Source: Methylotenera sp. (GTDB lineage Bacteria; Pseudomonadota; Gammaproteobacteria; Burkholderiales; Methylophilaceae). Taken from it: a DNA stretch of 64,000 nucleotides. This document shows, piece after piece, positions 37,223 through 47,337 of the stretch (position 1 is its first letter; the number at the start of each line of letters is the position of its first letter). The position numbers were made by a program, and so were the translations under genes. The notes beneath the pieces were generated by a model. It did no database searches, was not told where the DNA came from, and was given only the letters and a program-made list of their open reading frames with translations. The stretch lies in contig JACMNB010000011.1 in NCBI GenBank assembly GCA_014378845.1, positions 116,430-180,429 of the forward strand, read 5' to 3'.

Positions 37223-37738
37223 TTATTCAACCAACTCCATTTGGCCGCCGCCATAGCACCAAATGCTGTTGATAGCTTGCCTATTGCTTGCCTCGCGCGC
37301 TAAATTAACAGGGTGTTCAAACAACAGCATCTGCATCTCATTGCTGAATTTGGCCCACTGCGCCGCACCCTCGCCCGTTGGCAAAAATGCATTAACATCT
37401 TGATTAATAGCGGCTTCTGGCGCGCTAGTATTAATGTTTGGATTGCTTTCTAAACGCAAAAACCACACATTATCGTGCCAAAAAAATTGCATTTTATCGA
37501 CTTCAAAGTGCTTATTCAGCACGGCTGTCAGCGCAGCGACTTCTTCAGCGTCCAATGGCAATGGTGCAGGTTCGGCCAAGCTAAAACTATCGCGCTGCAA
37601 TACTAAATGTACAGGCGCGGCATATAGCCAATAGCCGCTGCTGGCTTGGTTGCCAGCTTTGTTTTGTATGGTTGCCCAAGCGCGGGCGGCGTTGGGGGTT
37701 TTGGGCGAAAGTAGTTTTTGCAGAAAATCAAACATCAC
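37223..37738 (-). CDS. RpfE-like / cofactor-independent phosphoglycerate mutase-like protein preceding recJ
   Basis: NEMQMLLFEHPVNLAREASNRQAINSIWCYGGG; upstream of recJ. Confidence 0.6.
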   Translation of the reverse strand: MMFDFLQKLLSPKTPNAARAWATIQNKAGNQASSGYWLYAAPVHLVLQRDSFSLAEPAPLPLDAEEVAALTAVLNKHFEVDKMQFFWHDNVWFLRLESNPNINTSAPEAAINQDVNAFLPTGEGAAQWAKFSNEMQMLLFEHPVNLAREASNRQAINSIWCYGGGQMELVE

Positions 37739-37766
37739 GCCATTTTATAGCAAAACTCTCAAACTT

Positions 37767-37844
37767 CGTCATTCCCGCGCAGGCGGGAATCCATTTTAAA
37801 CCTTATTAAAGTCAACTTGGATTCCCGCCTGCGCGGGAATGACG
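37767..37844. repeat. Family 1 element with two dRS3-like cores
   Basis: CGTCATTCCCGCGCAGGCGGGAATCCA ... TGGATTCCCGCCTGCGCGGGAATGACG. Confidence 0.9.
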
Positions 37845-37864
37845 GCGGGGAAATAATGCCTAAT

Positions 37865-37893
37865 AAAAAAGCCACCTTTTGGGCGGCTTTTTT
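37865..37893 (-). terminator. Rho-independent terminator
   Basis: AAAAAAGCCACCTTTTGGGCGGCTTTTTT. Confidence 0.75.
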
Positions 37894-37923
37894 ATTAGTT
37901 CACTTTAAATTATCAGTACTTAA

Positions 37924-38580
37924 TTACCAGTAATTATGTTCACGGTCATCATCATGGTCGCGGTGCTTATTCCAACCACGGTGTTTACCGCGATTTTTCT
38001 CATAACGATTGTTATCATCATCATCGTTATAACTCACTTGCGACACAAGTCCGTTTGACCTAACTTGCACGCTTACTGGTATAAAACGGCCAGGGTCATT
38101 ATCGGTTACGGTTGAATATTGACGGCCGTTATACTCGTAATTAACCAAGTAACCAGCGGGCACGTTTTGATAGTTATCCACACTCACGCAGCGCTCTACA
38201 GGGCGCGATTCTACACGTTCGCGGCCGCGGCTATCACGGCCATTATTGTCATAACGATCGCCCACAATTGCACCTAAACCAGCGCCAAGTGCAGCTGTTG
38301 CAATACGGCCATTACCGCCGCCAAAACGGCTACCCACAAGCCCGCCAGTTAAGCCGCCAATAATCGCACCAGTATTTGATCGATCGCGCGGCTCATAATA
38401 ACTTTCACGCACATATTCTGTACGACAATCTTGACGCGGGCTATTCACACGCTGTAATTGCGGCGTTACCGAAATAACGCGGGCGCGGTCATCATAATTA
38501 TCATCTGCATAAGCAGTGTTAATTAAGGCAGGTAATACTACCGTGGCTGTCATTAAACCTAATAATAATTTGTTAAGCAT
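37924..38580 (-). CDS. Glycine-zipper 2TM domain exported protein
   Basis: Signal peptide MLNKLLLGLMTATVVLPALINTAYA; GAIIGGLTGGLVGSRFGGGNGRIATAALGAGLGAIVGD. Confidence 0.88.
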   Translation of the reverse strand: MLNKLLLGLMTATVVLPALINTAYADDNYDDRARVISVTPQLQRVNSPRQDCRTEYVRESYYEPRDRSNTGAIIGGLTGGLVGSRFGGGNGRIATAALGAGLGAIVGDRYDNNGRDSRGRERVESRPVERCVSVDNYQNVPAGYLVNYEYNGRQYSTVTDNDPGRFIPVSVQVRSNGLVSQVSYNDDDDNNRYEKNRGKHRGWNKHRDHDDDREHNYW

Positions 38581-38955
38581 TTTAAATCTCCTCAAATTGT
38601 CTGCAATTTTTACAATAATAATGTTGTGCAGATGAGCGATTAACGGCGCAACTTTTTGCAAAGATGACGGGCATTTGTTAACAAACTGTAACTAATGATT
38701 TTACGTAGTTTTACAATTGCGGCTTAAAGACGGCGTATTGGTGCTAAAAACTTGTAAGCTTGTGGCCTGTGTAACGACTAACTGCCTTAAACCAATAGAA
38801 CTAAACCAATCTGTTAGTTTGCACAGCCTATTTTTTATTTATTAAAGTATGGCTAATCTTTTAAACTGTGTGACTTGAGTTACTGTACTAAGCGCCTAAG
38901 CGCCTATACTGAGCCTATATGCTACAACTAGTAGCCCTAAATTTTGGAGTTTGTA

Positions 38956-40053
38956 ATGCACAATTTGACTAAAATCTTGCTATGGATAGCCTTATTATTC
39001 AGTGGCGTTGCATTTGCCGCGCCGCCAGCCGACAAGCCACAAGTGCATGGCGAATTTGGTGACAATTGCACCAATGGCCTATCGCGAGGCACATTTCACG
39101 CCACCAAATGCGATATTAACGAAGTGTATCGAGGCAAAACTTACTGCTTTAGCAACGAAGGCGCGCGTGATTCGTTTTTATTTGATCCGCAAGCCATGAT
39201 TGATAAAGCGTCGATTTTTTATGCTAAAAATGAAGCGCCTGAACGCGAAAAAATTACCCAAGCCGATGCGCTTAAACAAATTAACAGCAAAACTTGCGAT
39301 TTAAGCAATAAAGACGCAGGTTATTTGGTGTTTAATAAAATGGATTTAAGTCATTGCAATATGCAAAACATCAGCTTTTTTGGCGCAGAATTAATGGGCG
39401 CTAATTTAAGCGGCGCAAATTTGCAAGGCGCGTATTTAAACCTTGCCCGCTTAGAAAACGCTAATTTAAGCAACGCTAATTTAACTAACGCCACCATATT
39501 TCAAGCTATTTTTAGCAAAACCAATTTTGAAGGCGCAAACCTTAGCAATGCACGTATGATAGGCACGCTGGGCGATGTTAATATGGCCAACGCAACCATT
39601 GTAAAAGGCCGTTTTGGGCTTGATATTGGCAATCAGCCAATGGGCGCAATGCGTTTTGACGCAATTGGCGGCAAGTTTGCCAACACCAATTTTGAAGGCG
39701 CTGATATAAATCGCAGCAACTTTAAATTTGCCGATTTACGGGGCGCAAATTTACGCAACACCGATTTATTTCGCGCCGATTTTAGCAAAGCCGATTTAAC
39801 GGGCGCTGATATTACCGGCGCAAAAATGGGCGAAGCGGTGTTAGATGAAACCATTATGACCGACGTAAAAGGCTTAGAAGCGATTAAAGGTTATGATGAA
39901 GCCAAAGGTAAATGCATCAACTGCGCGATTGTTGCAAAGTTGGCTGAAACAAAAAAGTTAAGTAAGGCTGAAATGGCCAAATTAGAAGACGAAAAACTAA
40001 TGACCGCCGAAAATCCCGCCAAAGAAACCTGCAGAATGGGCGCGCGATTTTAA
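38956..40053 (+). CDS. Exported pentapeptide-repeat protein
   Basis: Signal peptide; ANLSGANLQGAYLNLARLENANLSNANLTNA repeats. Confidence 0.9.
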   Translation: MHNLTKILLWIALLFSGVAFAAPPADKPQVHGEFGDNCTNGLSRGTFHATKCDINEVYRGKTYCFSNEGARDSFLFDPQAMIDKASIFYAKNEAPEREKITQADALKQINSKTCDLSNKDAGYLVFNKMDLSHCNMQNISFFGAELMGANLSGANLQGAYLNLARLENANLSNANLTNATIFQAIFSKTNFEGANLSNARMIGTLGDVNMANATIVKGRFGLDIGNQPMGAMRFDAIGGKFANTNFEGADINRSNFKFADLRGANLRNTDLFRADFSKADLTGADITGAKMGEAVLDETIMTDVKGLEAIKGYDEAKGKCINCAIVAKLAETKKLSKAEMAKLEDEKLMTAENPAKETCRMGARF

Positions 40054-40058
40054 ATAGA

Positions 40059-40129
40059 CATTGTCATGCTGAACTTGATTCAGCATCTGGCAACAAATTA
40101 GATTGCGGGTCTAGCCCGCAATGACAATG
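40059..40129. repeat. Inverted-repeat element between convergent genes
   Basis: CATTGTCATGCTGAACTTGATTCAGCAT ... GCGGGTCTAGCCCGCAATGACAATG. Confidence 0.8.
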
Positions 40130-40131
40130 CT

Positions 40132-40788
40132 TTAGTTAGTCGCCAACTTCTCAAGCGCGGCGCGGTCGGTAATCTCCACCTGGCCGCGCCCTAACGCTAC
40201 CCAACTTTTTTGCTCAAACCGTTTTAATTGGCGGCTCACCACTTCGCGCGCTGTGCCTAGCTCATCGGCCATTAATTGGTGCGTGCGGCTAATCGTCGCG
40301 CTGCCAGACTCTAACAATAATTTGGCCAAGCGGGCATCTAAGCTTTGAAAAGCCACTTCATCTAGCAACATAATTAAATCGGTAATCAGCGCGCCATAAT
40401 TGGTCATGACAAAGGTGCGAAACACTGCCGAATCTATCATTAATTGGTTAAAAGCAGCTGCAGGAATAATCACATCCGTAATCGGTTGCTCGACAATGGT
40501 AGAGGCCGGATAATTGCTGTGGCCCAGCAAACAAGTGGTGGTTATCACGCAAGTTTCGCCAGCATGCACGCGGTATAACAAAATCTCGCGGCCAGAAGCC
40601 GACATTTTATACACGCGCGATTGGCCTGCAAGGCGCATCACATAAGCGCCGCAGGCGCCGCCCTCGCGATAGCCAATGGTGCCTATTGGCGCTTCTACAA
40701 TGCGCGCTGTTTTAGTTAAAGTTTCGCGCGCAGTGGGTTCTAACGCCAATAATGGCGGAAAGCTTTCTAACCAATTTAAATTGTTCAA
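40132..40788 (-). CDS. Crp/Fnr-family transcriptional regulator
   Basis: cNMP-like domain plus HQLMADELGTAREVVSRQLKRFEQKSWVALGRGQVEI. Confidence 0.92.
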   Translation of the reverse strand: MNNLNWLESFPPLLALEPTARETLTKTARIVEAPIGTIGYREGGACGAYVMRLAGQSRVYKMSASGREILLYRVHAGETCVITTTCLLGHSNYPASTIVEQPITDVIIPAAAFNQLMIDSAVFRTFVMTNYGALITDLIMLLDEVAFQSLDARLAKLLLESGSATISRTHQLMADELGTAREVVSRQLKRFEQKSWVALGRGQVEITDRAALEKLATN

Positions 40789-41098
40789 AGCTTAAAACTC
40801 CCAAAATAAAAAGCAAAAAATTTAAACCAAAAATATTTGTTATCAGTTACAAAATTGGCTGTGCGCCCATGCGCTTAGACAACTAAAATTAGCATTAACA
40901 TTAGCTTGATAACAATAGCCAAAAATTGTCACCTAAGTGACGCTTACAGTCAACTTTTACTGTACACGTAAAGCAATTCAAGCGGAAAATAATTAAAAAT
41001 TGCCACTTAACAAAAATTTACATTTTGCTTAATTTAACCATCAATTGGTTAGATTTACGATCTTAGACTTTATTTTGTAAACCAGTAATGTAACGGTA

Positions 41099-42681
41099 TT
41101 GCCATTTTCTAAATGTTTGCACGAGTTTGGTCACGCCATCACCGCCACGCGCTATGGCGTGCGCGTTGGCCACATGGGCGTGGCGCTGTTAGTCATGCTG
41201 CCGCTGCCTTATACCGACACATCAGAAAGTTGGAAGTTAAGCGACAATAAACAGCGCTTGCACATTGCGGCCGCTGGCATCATAACCGAACTAGCATTGG
41301 CTGGAATCGCAACACTGGCCTGGAGCTTGGCCGATGACGGCCCGCTAAAAAGCGCCTTGTTTTTCCTCGCGACTACCAGCTGGCTGTTAACTTTGCGGTA
41401 AACGCCAGCCCGTTTATGCGCTTTGATGGCTATTTTATTACCTCCGATTTATTAGACTTTCCTAATTTGCACGAGCGCGCGGGCGCATTGGCCAAAACAT
41501 GGCTACGCCGCACGGTGCTTGGTGTGAGGGATGTTTGGCCAGAAGATTTTCCAAGCAAAAAACGCCGCTTACTGATTGTGTTTCCATGCATTACTTGGGT
41601 GTATCGTATGACGGTATTTTTAGGTATTGCTTGGCTAGTATATTACCTGTTTTTTAAAGTGCTAGGCATTGTGCTTTTTATGGTGGAGATTGGCTGGTTT
41701 GTGGTGTTGCCAATTTGGCGTGAACTTAGAGTATGGTTTGAAAGGAGAAGTGAAATTAAATTGAATCGTATTATTATTGGTTTAGGGCTAGTTGGCGGCT
41801 TAATCGCACTGGGTTTTATACCTTGGCAGACGACAGTAAAAAGCACTGGCTGGCTTCACGCAACGCGCCAGCATCAAGTTTTTACCCCGACCGCAGGTAA
41901 ATTGGCGTCTATGATAGACTTTGGCGCTGCACATCAAGTTAACGTACAGCAAGGCGAGCACATATTCACATTAACCTCGCCCGACATTGCTTTAAACGCA
42001 TTAAAATCGCTTGGCATGGCGCAATCGCGCGCGGCCGAATTAAAAGGTTTAAGCGGCATGATTGACGGCGAAAGTAAACGCGCCAATTTAGAGAATCAAC
42101 AAGCGCAATTGAATGCAGAAGTAAAATTATACCAAGACGAGCTCAACCGCATGGATTTAACCGCGCCATTTGTAGGCACGTTGCAAGACGTCGATGAAAA
42201 TCTTACGCTAGGCACTTGGGTGCAACCCAAGCAACCAATGGCCATTTTGATTGATCCGCAAAGTTGGGCGGCCGATGTATTGGTGGAGGAAACTGAAATT
42301 AATCGCATTAAGCTGGGCGATAAAGCGCAAGCTTACCTTAATGATTCGGCCTTTACGGTCTTGGCAGGCGTTGTGAGTGAAATCGATACGGCTAAGCTAG
42401 CATCCCTGCAACACCCAATGCTAGATGCGCAACATGGCGGAAAAATCGCAACCCTGCCTGGTGACAAATCAATCCCAACGCAAGGCTATTACAAAGTTCG
42501 CGTACGTTTTAACGCGCAGCCTAGCTTGCATAAAATGACGGTGGCTAATGTGAAAATAGAAACTGAGGCCAAGGCTTGGCTACCAACGGTATTTGAGCGT
42601 GTTGCCGCCCTATTTGTGCGTGAGAGTGGGTTTAAGACTAACCATTTACTGTATTTAAAATTAAAAAACCATGTATTTTGA
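41099..42681 (+). pseudogene. M50 peptidase-like / HlyD-like membrane protein, 5'-truncated and frameshifted
   Basis: [35 protein letters not shown]...; frame changes near 41395-41416 into [29 protein letters not shown]...; C-terminal adaptor-like domain. Confidence 0.75.
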
Positions 42682-42777
42682 ATATAAGACTATATGGGGC
42701 CTCCTTTTATCAAGCCCAATAACCAAGGCCATGACAAAAAATACAAGAATAATGGGACATTTAATTTCCAGCCTAGT

Positions 42778-44262
42778 CTAGGCAATCAAAGCCTTAACCA
42801 GCTCCAGCCCAAAACCCACACCAAACCCATTCACAGTGCTTTCTACTGCGCCAAGTCCGTCTTTACGGTTGGTTGAGCTTAAGTCAGTGTGCACCCAAGC
42901 CACATCATTTTCTATAAATTTACCCATAAACCGCGCAGCCAGCAGGTGATCGCCTTCTGCATCTAAGGTGCATTGTAAAATGTCGGCGATATCGCTCTCA
43001 AGGTCACAATCCATGTCCTCTTCGTACGGAAAAGCCACAATTCGCTCACCCGCTGCAATCCCCGCCCCTACTGCCTTACAGGCCAGCTCTGGTCGATTGC
43101 AAATCACCCCACTCATGCGATCTGTTACCGCCACTGCCATGTCGCCTGTCAGCGTTGCAAAGTCCAAAATAAAATCTGGTTTTTGCCTACTCGCAAGCGT
43201 TAATGTGTCGGCAAGTACCATGCGGCCTTCAGCATCAGTATGCACAATTTCAATCGTCAACCCGTTTAGCGCGGTGACCACATCGTTTTGTTTGTAGGCT
43301 AAGGGGCCAATGTGATTTTGCGCGATTGCAAGCCAGCAATCGATTTTTACGGGCCATTTTAGCTCGGTAACCGCATGCAAAATGCTTAAAGCAACGGCGC
43401 TGCCGTTCATATCCTCGTGCATATATTGCATGTATTTGGCAGGCTTTAAGTTATGCCCGCCCGTGTCAAAACAAATGCCTTTACCCACTAGAGCGATGTG
43501 TTTTGTAGCCCCTGTTAGGTGGCTTGGGTCAGGATTATAAGTTAGATGCACAATCGCTGCGTCCATTGGCTCACTACCTTGCCCCACTGCATAAAATGCC
43601 CCAGCGCCCATTTTTTTGAGTGCTGGCATGTCAAACTCCTCAAGCTGCCACCCTTTACCCATGGCTAATTCTTTCACTTTTGCCCGATAACTGGTTGGCG
43701 TAAGCTCATTTGGGGGCAACATAGTTAAGCTGCGGCACAGAGTATTTGCGCTCACCCGTGCATTCACGTAAGCGTAATCATGCGCGGCCTCATGACCGTA
43801 CATAGCAATTTCTTGTAATGGCCGATGTTTTTTCTCTTGCTTACTTTTAGCGCCTTTTCTGCTGGGTAATTCGGCCGCATTGACGCTTAAAACATAGTAG
43901 GCCGCGCAGGCGTGCGCTTCGCGCGTTGCATCATCGCCAAACACGCAAATTGTAACTTTTTCTGGCTCTTCTTCCAATAGCGGCTTAACGGCTTTTCTGA
44001 GTAAGTTGTGCTTCCCAAACATGCTTAATTGCTCGCCCAAAATCACCACACTCAGCAAGGCACCGCTCACAAGTTCAACCGTAATGGGGGAGCTTTTTAA
44101 GTCTTTAAATTCAACTTGACTGCGCGAAAGCTTATTTTCAATTTCGCTAGCGAATGGCAGCGAATTTTCGGCCTTTTCACTTAACACAAAAAGGATATGT
44201 TTTTCTGATTTTAACGAATTTTCGCTGCATAAATCGGCAAATTGCACTAATTTTAACGACAT
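42778..44262 (-). CDS. M17 leucyl aminopeptidase family protein
   Basis: GKGICFDTGGHNLKPAKYMQYMHEDMNGSAVAL, IEIVHTDAEGRMVLADTLTLA. Confidence 0.93.
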   Translation of the reverse strand: MSLKLVQFADLCSENSLKSEKHILFVLSEKAENSLPFASEIENKLSRSQVEFKDLKSSPITVELVSGALLSVVILGEQLSMFGKHNLLRKAVKPLLEEEPEKVTICVFGDDATREAHACAAYYVLSVNAAELPSRKGAKSKQEKKHRPLQEIAMYGHEAAHDYAYVNARVSANTLCRSLTMLPPNELTPTSYRAKVKELAMGKGWQLEEFDMPALKKMGAGAFYAVGQGSEPMDAAIVHLTYNPDPSHLTGATKHIALVGKGICFDTGGHNLKPAKYMQYMHEDMNGSAVALSILHAVTELKWPVKIDCWLAIAQNHIGPLAYKQNDVVTALNGLTIEIVHTDAEGRMVLADTLTLASRQKPDFILDFATLTGDMAVAVTDRMSGVICNRPELACKAVGAGIAAGERIVAFPYEEDMDCDLESDIADILQCTLDAEGDHLLAARFMGKFIENDVAWVHTDLSSTNRKDGLGAVESTVNGFGVGFGLELVKALIA

Positions 44263-44479
44263 TTTCTTTTTCCTAACTCTTATATAACATCTAAAACAAC
44301 CCTAGCGAAACTGGCAGGATTTACAATACGAATCTACGTTTTAACTTGACCAAAAAGCCTAAAAAAGCCACACTACAATATTTAAGAACCTATACATTAA
44401 TATCTGGTTCGCCTTTGCGTAAACAAATTATACGCTCAGCCAAACATTTATGGATTAGTCTCATGGAGAAATCTAGCGC

Positions 44480-47173
44480 ATGGTAATGAATTCCCAAACA
44501 AATTTACAAGGCAATACGCAAACCCATTTGCAAGAAACGGACGCCGCAGAAACGCAGGAATGGCTAGATGCGTTATTGGCCATCATTGCAAATGAAGGCA
44601 CCGAGCGTGCGCATTTTTTACTGGAAGCAATGATTGACCAAGCGCGCCGTAGTGGCAGCAATTTGCCCTACAACGCGACCACCGCTTATGTGAACACTAT
44701 TCCAACACACCTGCAACAACGCCTGCCTGGCGACCCAGAAATGGAGCGTAGAATTCGCGCGCTAGTGCGTTGGAACGCGGTGATGACGGTGTTACGCGCC
44801 AATGAAAAATCCCCTGGCGTGGGCGGCCATATTGCAAGCTTTCAATCGGCAGCCACTTTGTACGACACGGCTTTTAACTACTTTTTTCGCGCAACTAACG
44901 AATCTTTTGGCGGCGATTGCGTGTATTTTCAAGGTCACTCATCCCCTGGTGTTTACGCCCGCGCGTTTTTAGAAGGCCGCATTTCTGAGGAACAGTTGTC
45001 CAACTTTCGCCAAGAAACAGGCGGAAACGGGCTTTCTAGTTATCCGCACCCTTGGTTAATGCCTGATTTTTGGCAGTTTCCAACGGTGTCCATGGGGCTT
45101 GGGCCATTACAAGGCATTTACCAAGCGCGCTTTTTAAAATATATCCACGACCGCGGTATTGCCGATACATCCGATCGCAAAGTTTGGGTGTTTTGCGGCG
45201 ATGGTGAAATGGACGAGCCTGAGTCGCTAGGCGCGATTTCATTGGCTTCACGCGAAAAACTAGATAACCTCATTTTCGTCGTCAATTGTAATCTGCAACG
45301 CTTAGACGGCCCAGTGCGCGGCAACGGTAAAATCATTCAAGAGTTGGAATCTGACTTTAGAGGCAGCGGCTGGAACGTGCTAAAAGTGATTTGGGGATCA
45401 TATTGGGACCCATTATTGGCGATGGACAAAGACGGTCTGCTGAAAAAGCGCATGGAAGAATGCGTAGACGGCGAATACCAAAACTTTAAGGCCAAAGGTG
45501 GCGCTTACACGCGCGAAAATTTCTTTGGCAAATATCCACAGTTAAAAGAAATGGTTGCGGCCATGAGTGACGCCGATATTTGGCGCTTAAACCGTGGTGG
45601 ACACGATCCGCACAAAGTTTACGCAGCCTATCACGCGGCGGTGAATCATAAAGATCAACCAACGGTGATTTTAGCCAAAACCGTTAAAGGCTATGGTATG
45701 GGCGAAGCGGGTGAAGGCCAGAATATTACGCACCAGCAAAAAAGTATGGATATTGAAAGCCTTAAAGTATTCCGCGACCGTTTTGATTTGCCAATTACCG
45801 ACGAACAAGTCGAAAATTTGAGCTTTTACAAACCTGCTGACGACAGCCCAGAAATGAAGTATATGGCCGAGCGCCGCGCTGCCATGGGCGGCTTTGTGCC
45901 GCAACGCAGGCGCAAAGGTAACGAGCTAAAAACGCCTGATTTAAGCGCGTTTAAAAATATGTTAGTCGCTACGGGCGAGCGCGAAATATCCACAACAATG
46001 GCTTTTGTGCGTATTTTAAGCACTCTTGTTCGCGATAAAGAAATCGGCAAATTTATTGTGCCAATCGTGCCAGACGAAGCGCGCACATTCGGCATGGAAG
46101 GCATGTTCCGCCAGTTGGGCATTTACGCGCACCAAGGCCAATTATACGAGCCGATGGATTCTGACCAAGTAATGTATTACAAAGAGCAAAAAGATGGCCA
46201 AATTTTAGAAGAAGGCATTAATGAAGCAGGCTCATTCTCTAGCTGGATAGCAGCTGCTACGTCATATTCGGTGACGGGCGTACAGATGATACCGTTTTAC
46301 ATTTTCTATAGCATGTTTGGTTTTCAGCGCATTGGCGATTTGGCATGGGCAGCGGGCGATTGTCGTGCGCGCGGCTTTTTGCTGGGCGCAACAGCTGGCA
46401 GAACCACTTTGAATGGCGAAGGTTTACAGCACGAAGATGGTCATAGCCACTTGATGTCGGCGACCATTCCAAACTGTATTTCTTACGATCCAACGTTTGC
46501 GTACGAGCTGGCTGTGATTATTCAAGAAGGCTTGCGCCGCATGGTGCAAAATCAAGAAGATGTGTATTACTACATCACGCTGATGAATGAAAACTACACG
46601 CACCCTGCGCTGCCAAAAGGCGCGGAAAACGGGATTTTGAAAGGTTTGTACAACTTCAGTAAATCTGCTAAAAAAGGTGAAAAAGTACAATTAATGGGCT
46701 CTGGCGTGATTCTGCGCGAAGTGATTGCAGCAGCAGCAATGCTGGAAACAGATTGGAAAGTAGCTGCCGATGTTTGGAGCGCAACTAGCTTTACCGAGCT
46801 ACGCCGCGAAGGCCTAGATTGCGAGCGCTGGAACATGCTGAATCCAGAAAAACCACAGCGCGTGAGCTATGTTGCTGAGTGCTTAAAAGGCGCAAACGGG
46901 CCTGTGATTGCCTCGACCGACTACATGAAAAGCTTCGCCGAGCAAATTCAACGCTTTGTGCCAAATAAATTTGTGGCACTGGGTACTGATGGCTTTGGGC
47001 GTTCTGACAGTCGTGAAGCGTTACGTGACTTCTTTGAAGTTGACCGCCGTTACGTGGTCGTTGCTGCACTGAAAGCATTATGCGACGAAGGTAAGCTGCC
47101 AGCGGCCAAGGTTGCAGATGCGGTTAAAAAATATAAATTGGATGCGAATAAACCTAATCCAGTAACTGTTTAA
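44480..47173 (+). CDS. aceE: Pyruvate dehydrogenase E1 component
   Basis: Full-length homodimeric E1; ERAHFLLEAMIDQARRSGSNLPYNATTAYVNTI, FCGDGEMDEPESLGAISLASREKLDNLIFVVNCNLQRLDGPVRGNGKIIQELE. Confidence 0.98.
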   Translation: MVMNSQTNLQGNTQTHLQETDAAETQEWLDALLAIIANEGTERAHFLLEAMIDQARRSGSNLPYNATTAYVNTIPTHLQQRLPGDPEMERRIRALVRWNAVMTVLRANEKSPGVGGHIASFQSAATLYDTAFNYFFRATNESFGGDCVYFQGHSSPGVYARAFLEGRISEEQLSNFRQETGGNGLSSYPHPWLMPDFWQFPTVSMGLGPLQGIYQARFLKYIHDRGIADTSDRKVWVFCGDGEMDEPESLGAISLASREKLDNLIFVVNCNLQRLDGPVRGNGKIIQELESDFRGSGWNVLKVIWGSYWDPLLAMDKDGLLKKRMEECVDGEYQNFKAKGGAYTRENFFGKYPQLKEMVAAMSDADIWRLNRGGHDPHKVYAAYHAAVNHKDQPTVILAKTVKGYGMGEAGEGQNITHQQKSMDIESLKVFRDRFDLPITDEQVENLSFYKPADDSPEMKYMAERRAAMGGFVPQRRRKGNELKTPDLSAFKNMLVATGEREISTTMAFVRILSTLVRDKEIGKFIVPIVPDEARTFGMEGMFRQLGIYAHQGQLYEPMDSDQVMYYKEQKDGQILEEGINEAGSFSSWIAAATSYSVTGVQMIPFYIFYSMFGFQRIGDLAWAAGDCRARGFLLGATAGRTTLNGEGLQHEDGHSHLMSATIPNCISYDPTFAYELAVIIQEGLRRMVQNQEDVYYYITLMNENYTHPALPKGAENGILKGLYNFSKSAKKGEKVQLMGSGVILREVIAAAAMLETDWKVAADVWSATSFTELRREGLDCERWNMLNPEKPQRVSYVAECLKGANGPVIASTDYMKSFAEQIQRFVPNKFVALGTDGFGRSDSREALRDFFEVDRRYVVVAALKALCDEGKLPAAKVADAVKKYKLDANKPNPVTV

Positions 47174-47179
47174 ACTTAA

Positions 47180-47320
47180 GCCACAGAGAACACAGAGCGC
47201 ACAGAGAAAACCAAAAACTGTTATTGATTAACTTGCTTTGTGATTTAATTAAATTGAAATTTATGATTGTGCAGTGTAAAAACTTAAATAACGCTCTGTG
47301 AACTCTGTGTTCTCTGTTGC
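47180..47320. repeat. CACAGAG-type inverted-repeat element between aceE and aceF
   Basis: GCCACAGAGAACACAGAGCGCACAGAG ... CGCTCTGTGAACTCTGTGTTCTCTGTTGC. Confidence 0.8.
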
Positions 47321-47337
47321 AAAAAAGGTATTAGATA

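Noticed and set aside
44480-47173. Many long antisense ORFs opposite aceE (e.g. 46791-47078 and 46424-46690)
   Set aside because: Shadow ORFs created by codon bias of a strongly conserved gene; no RBS or family similarity
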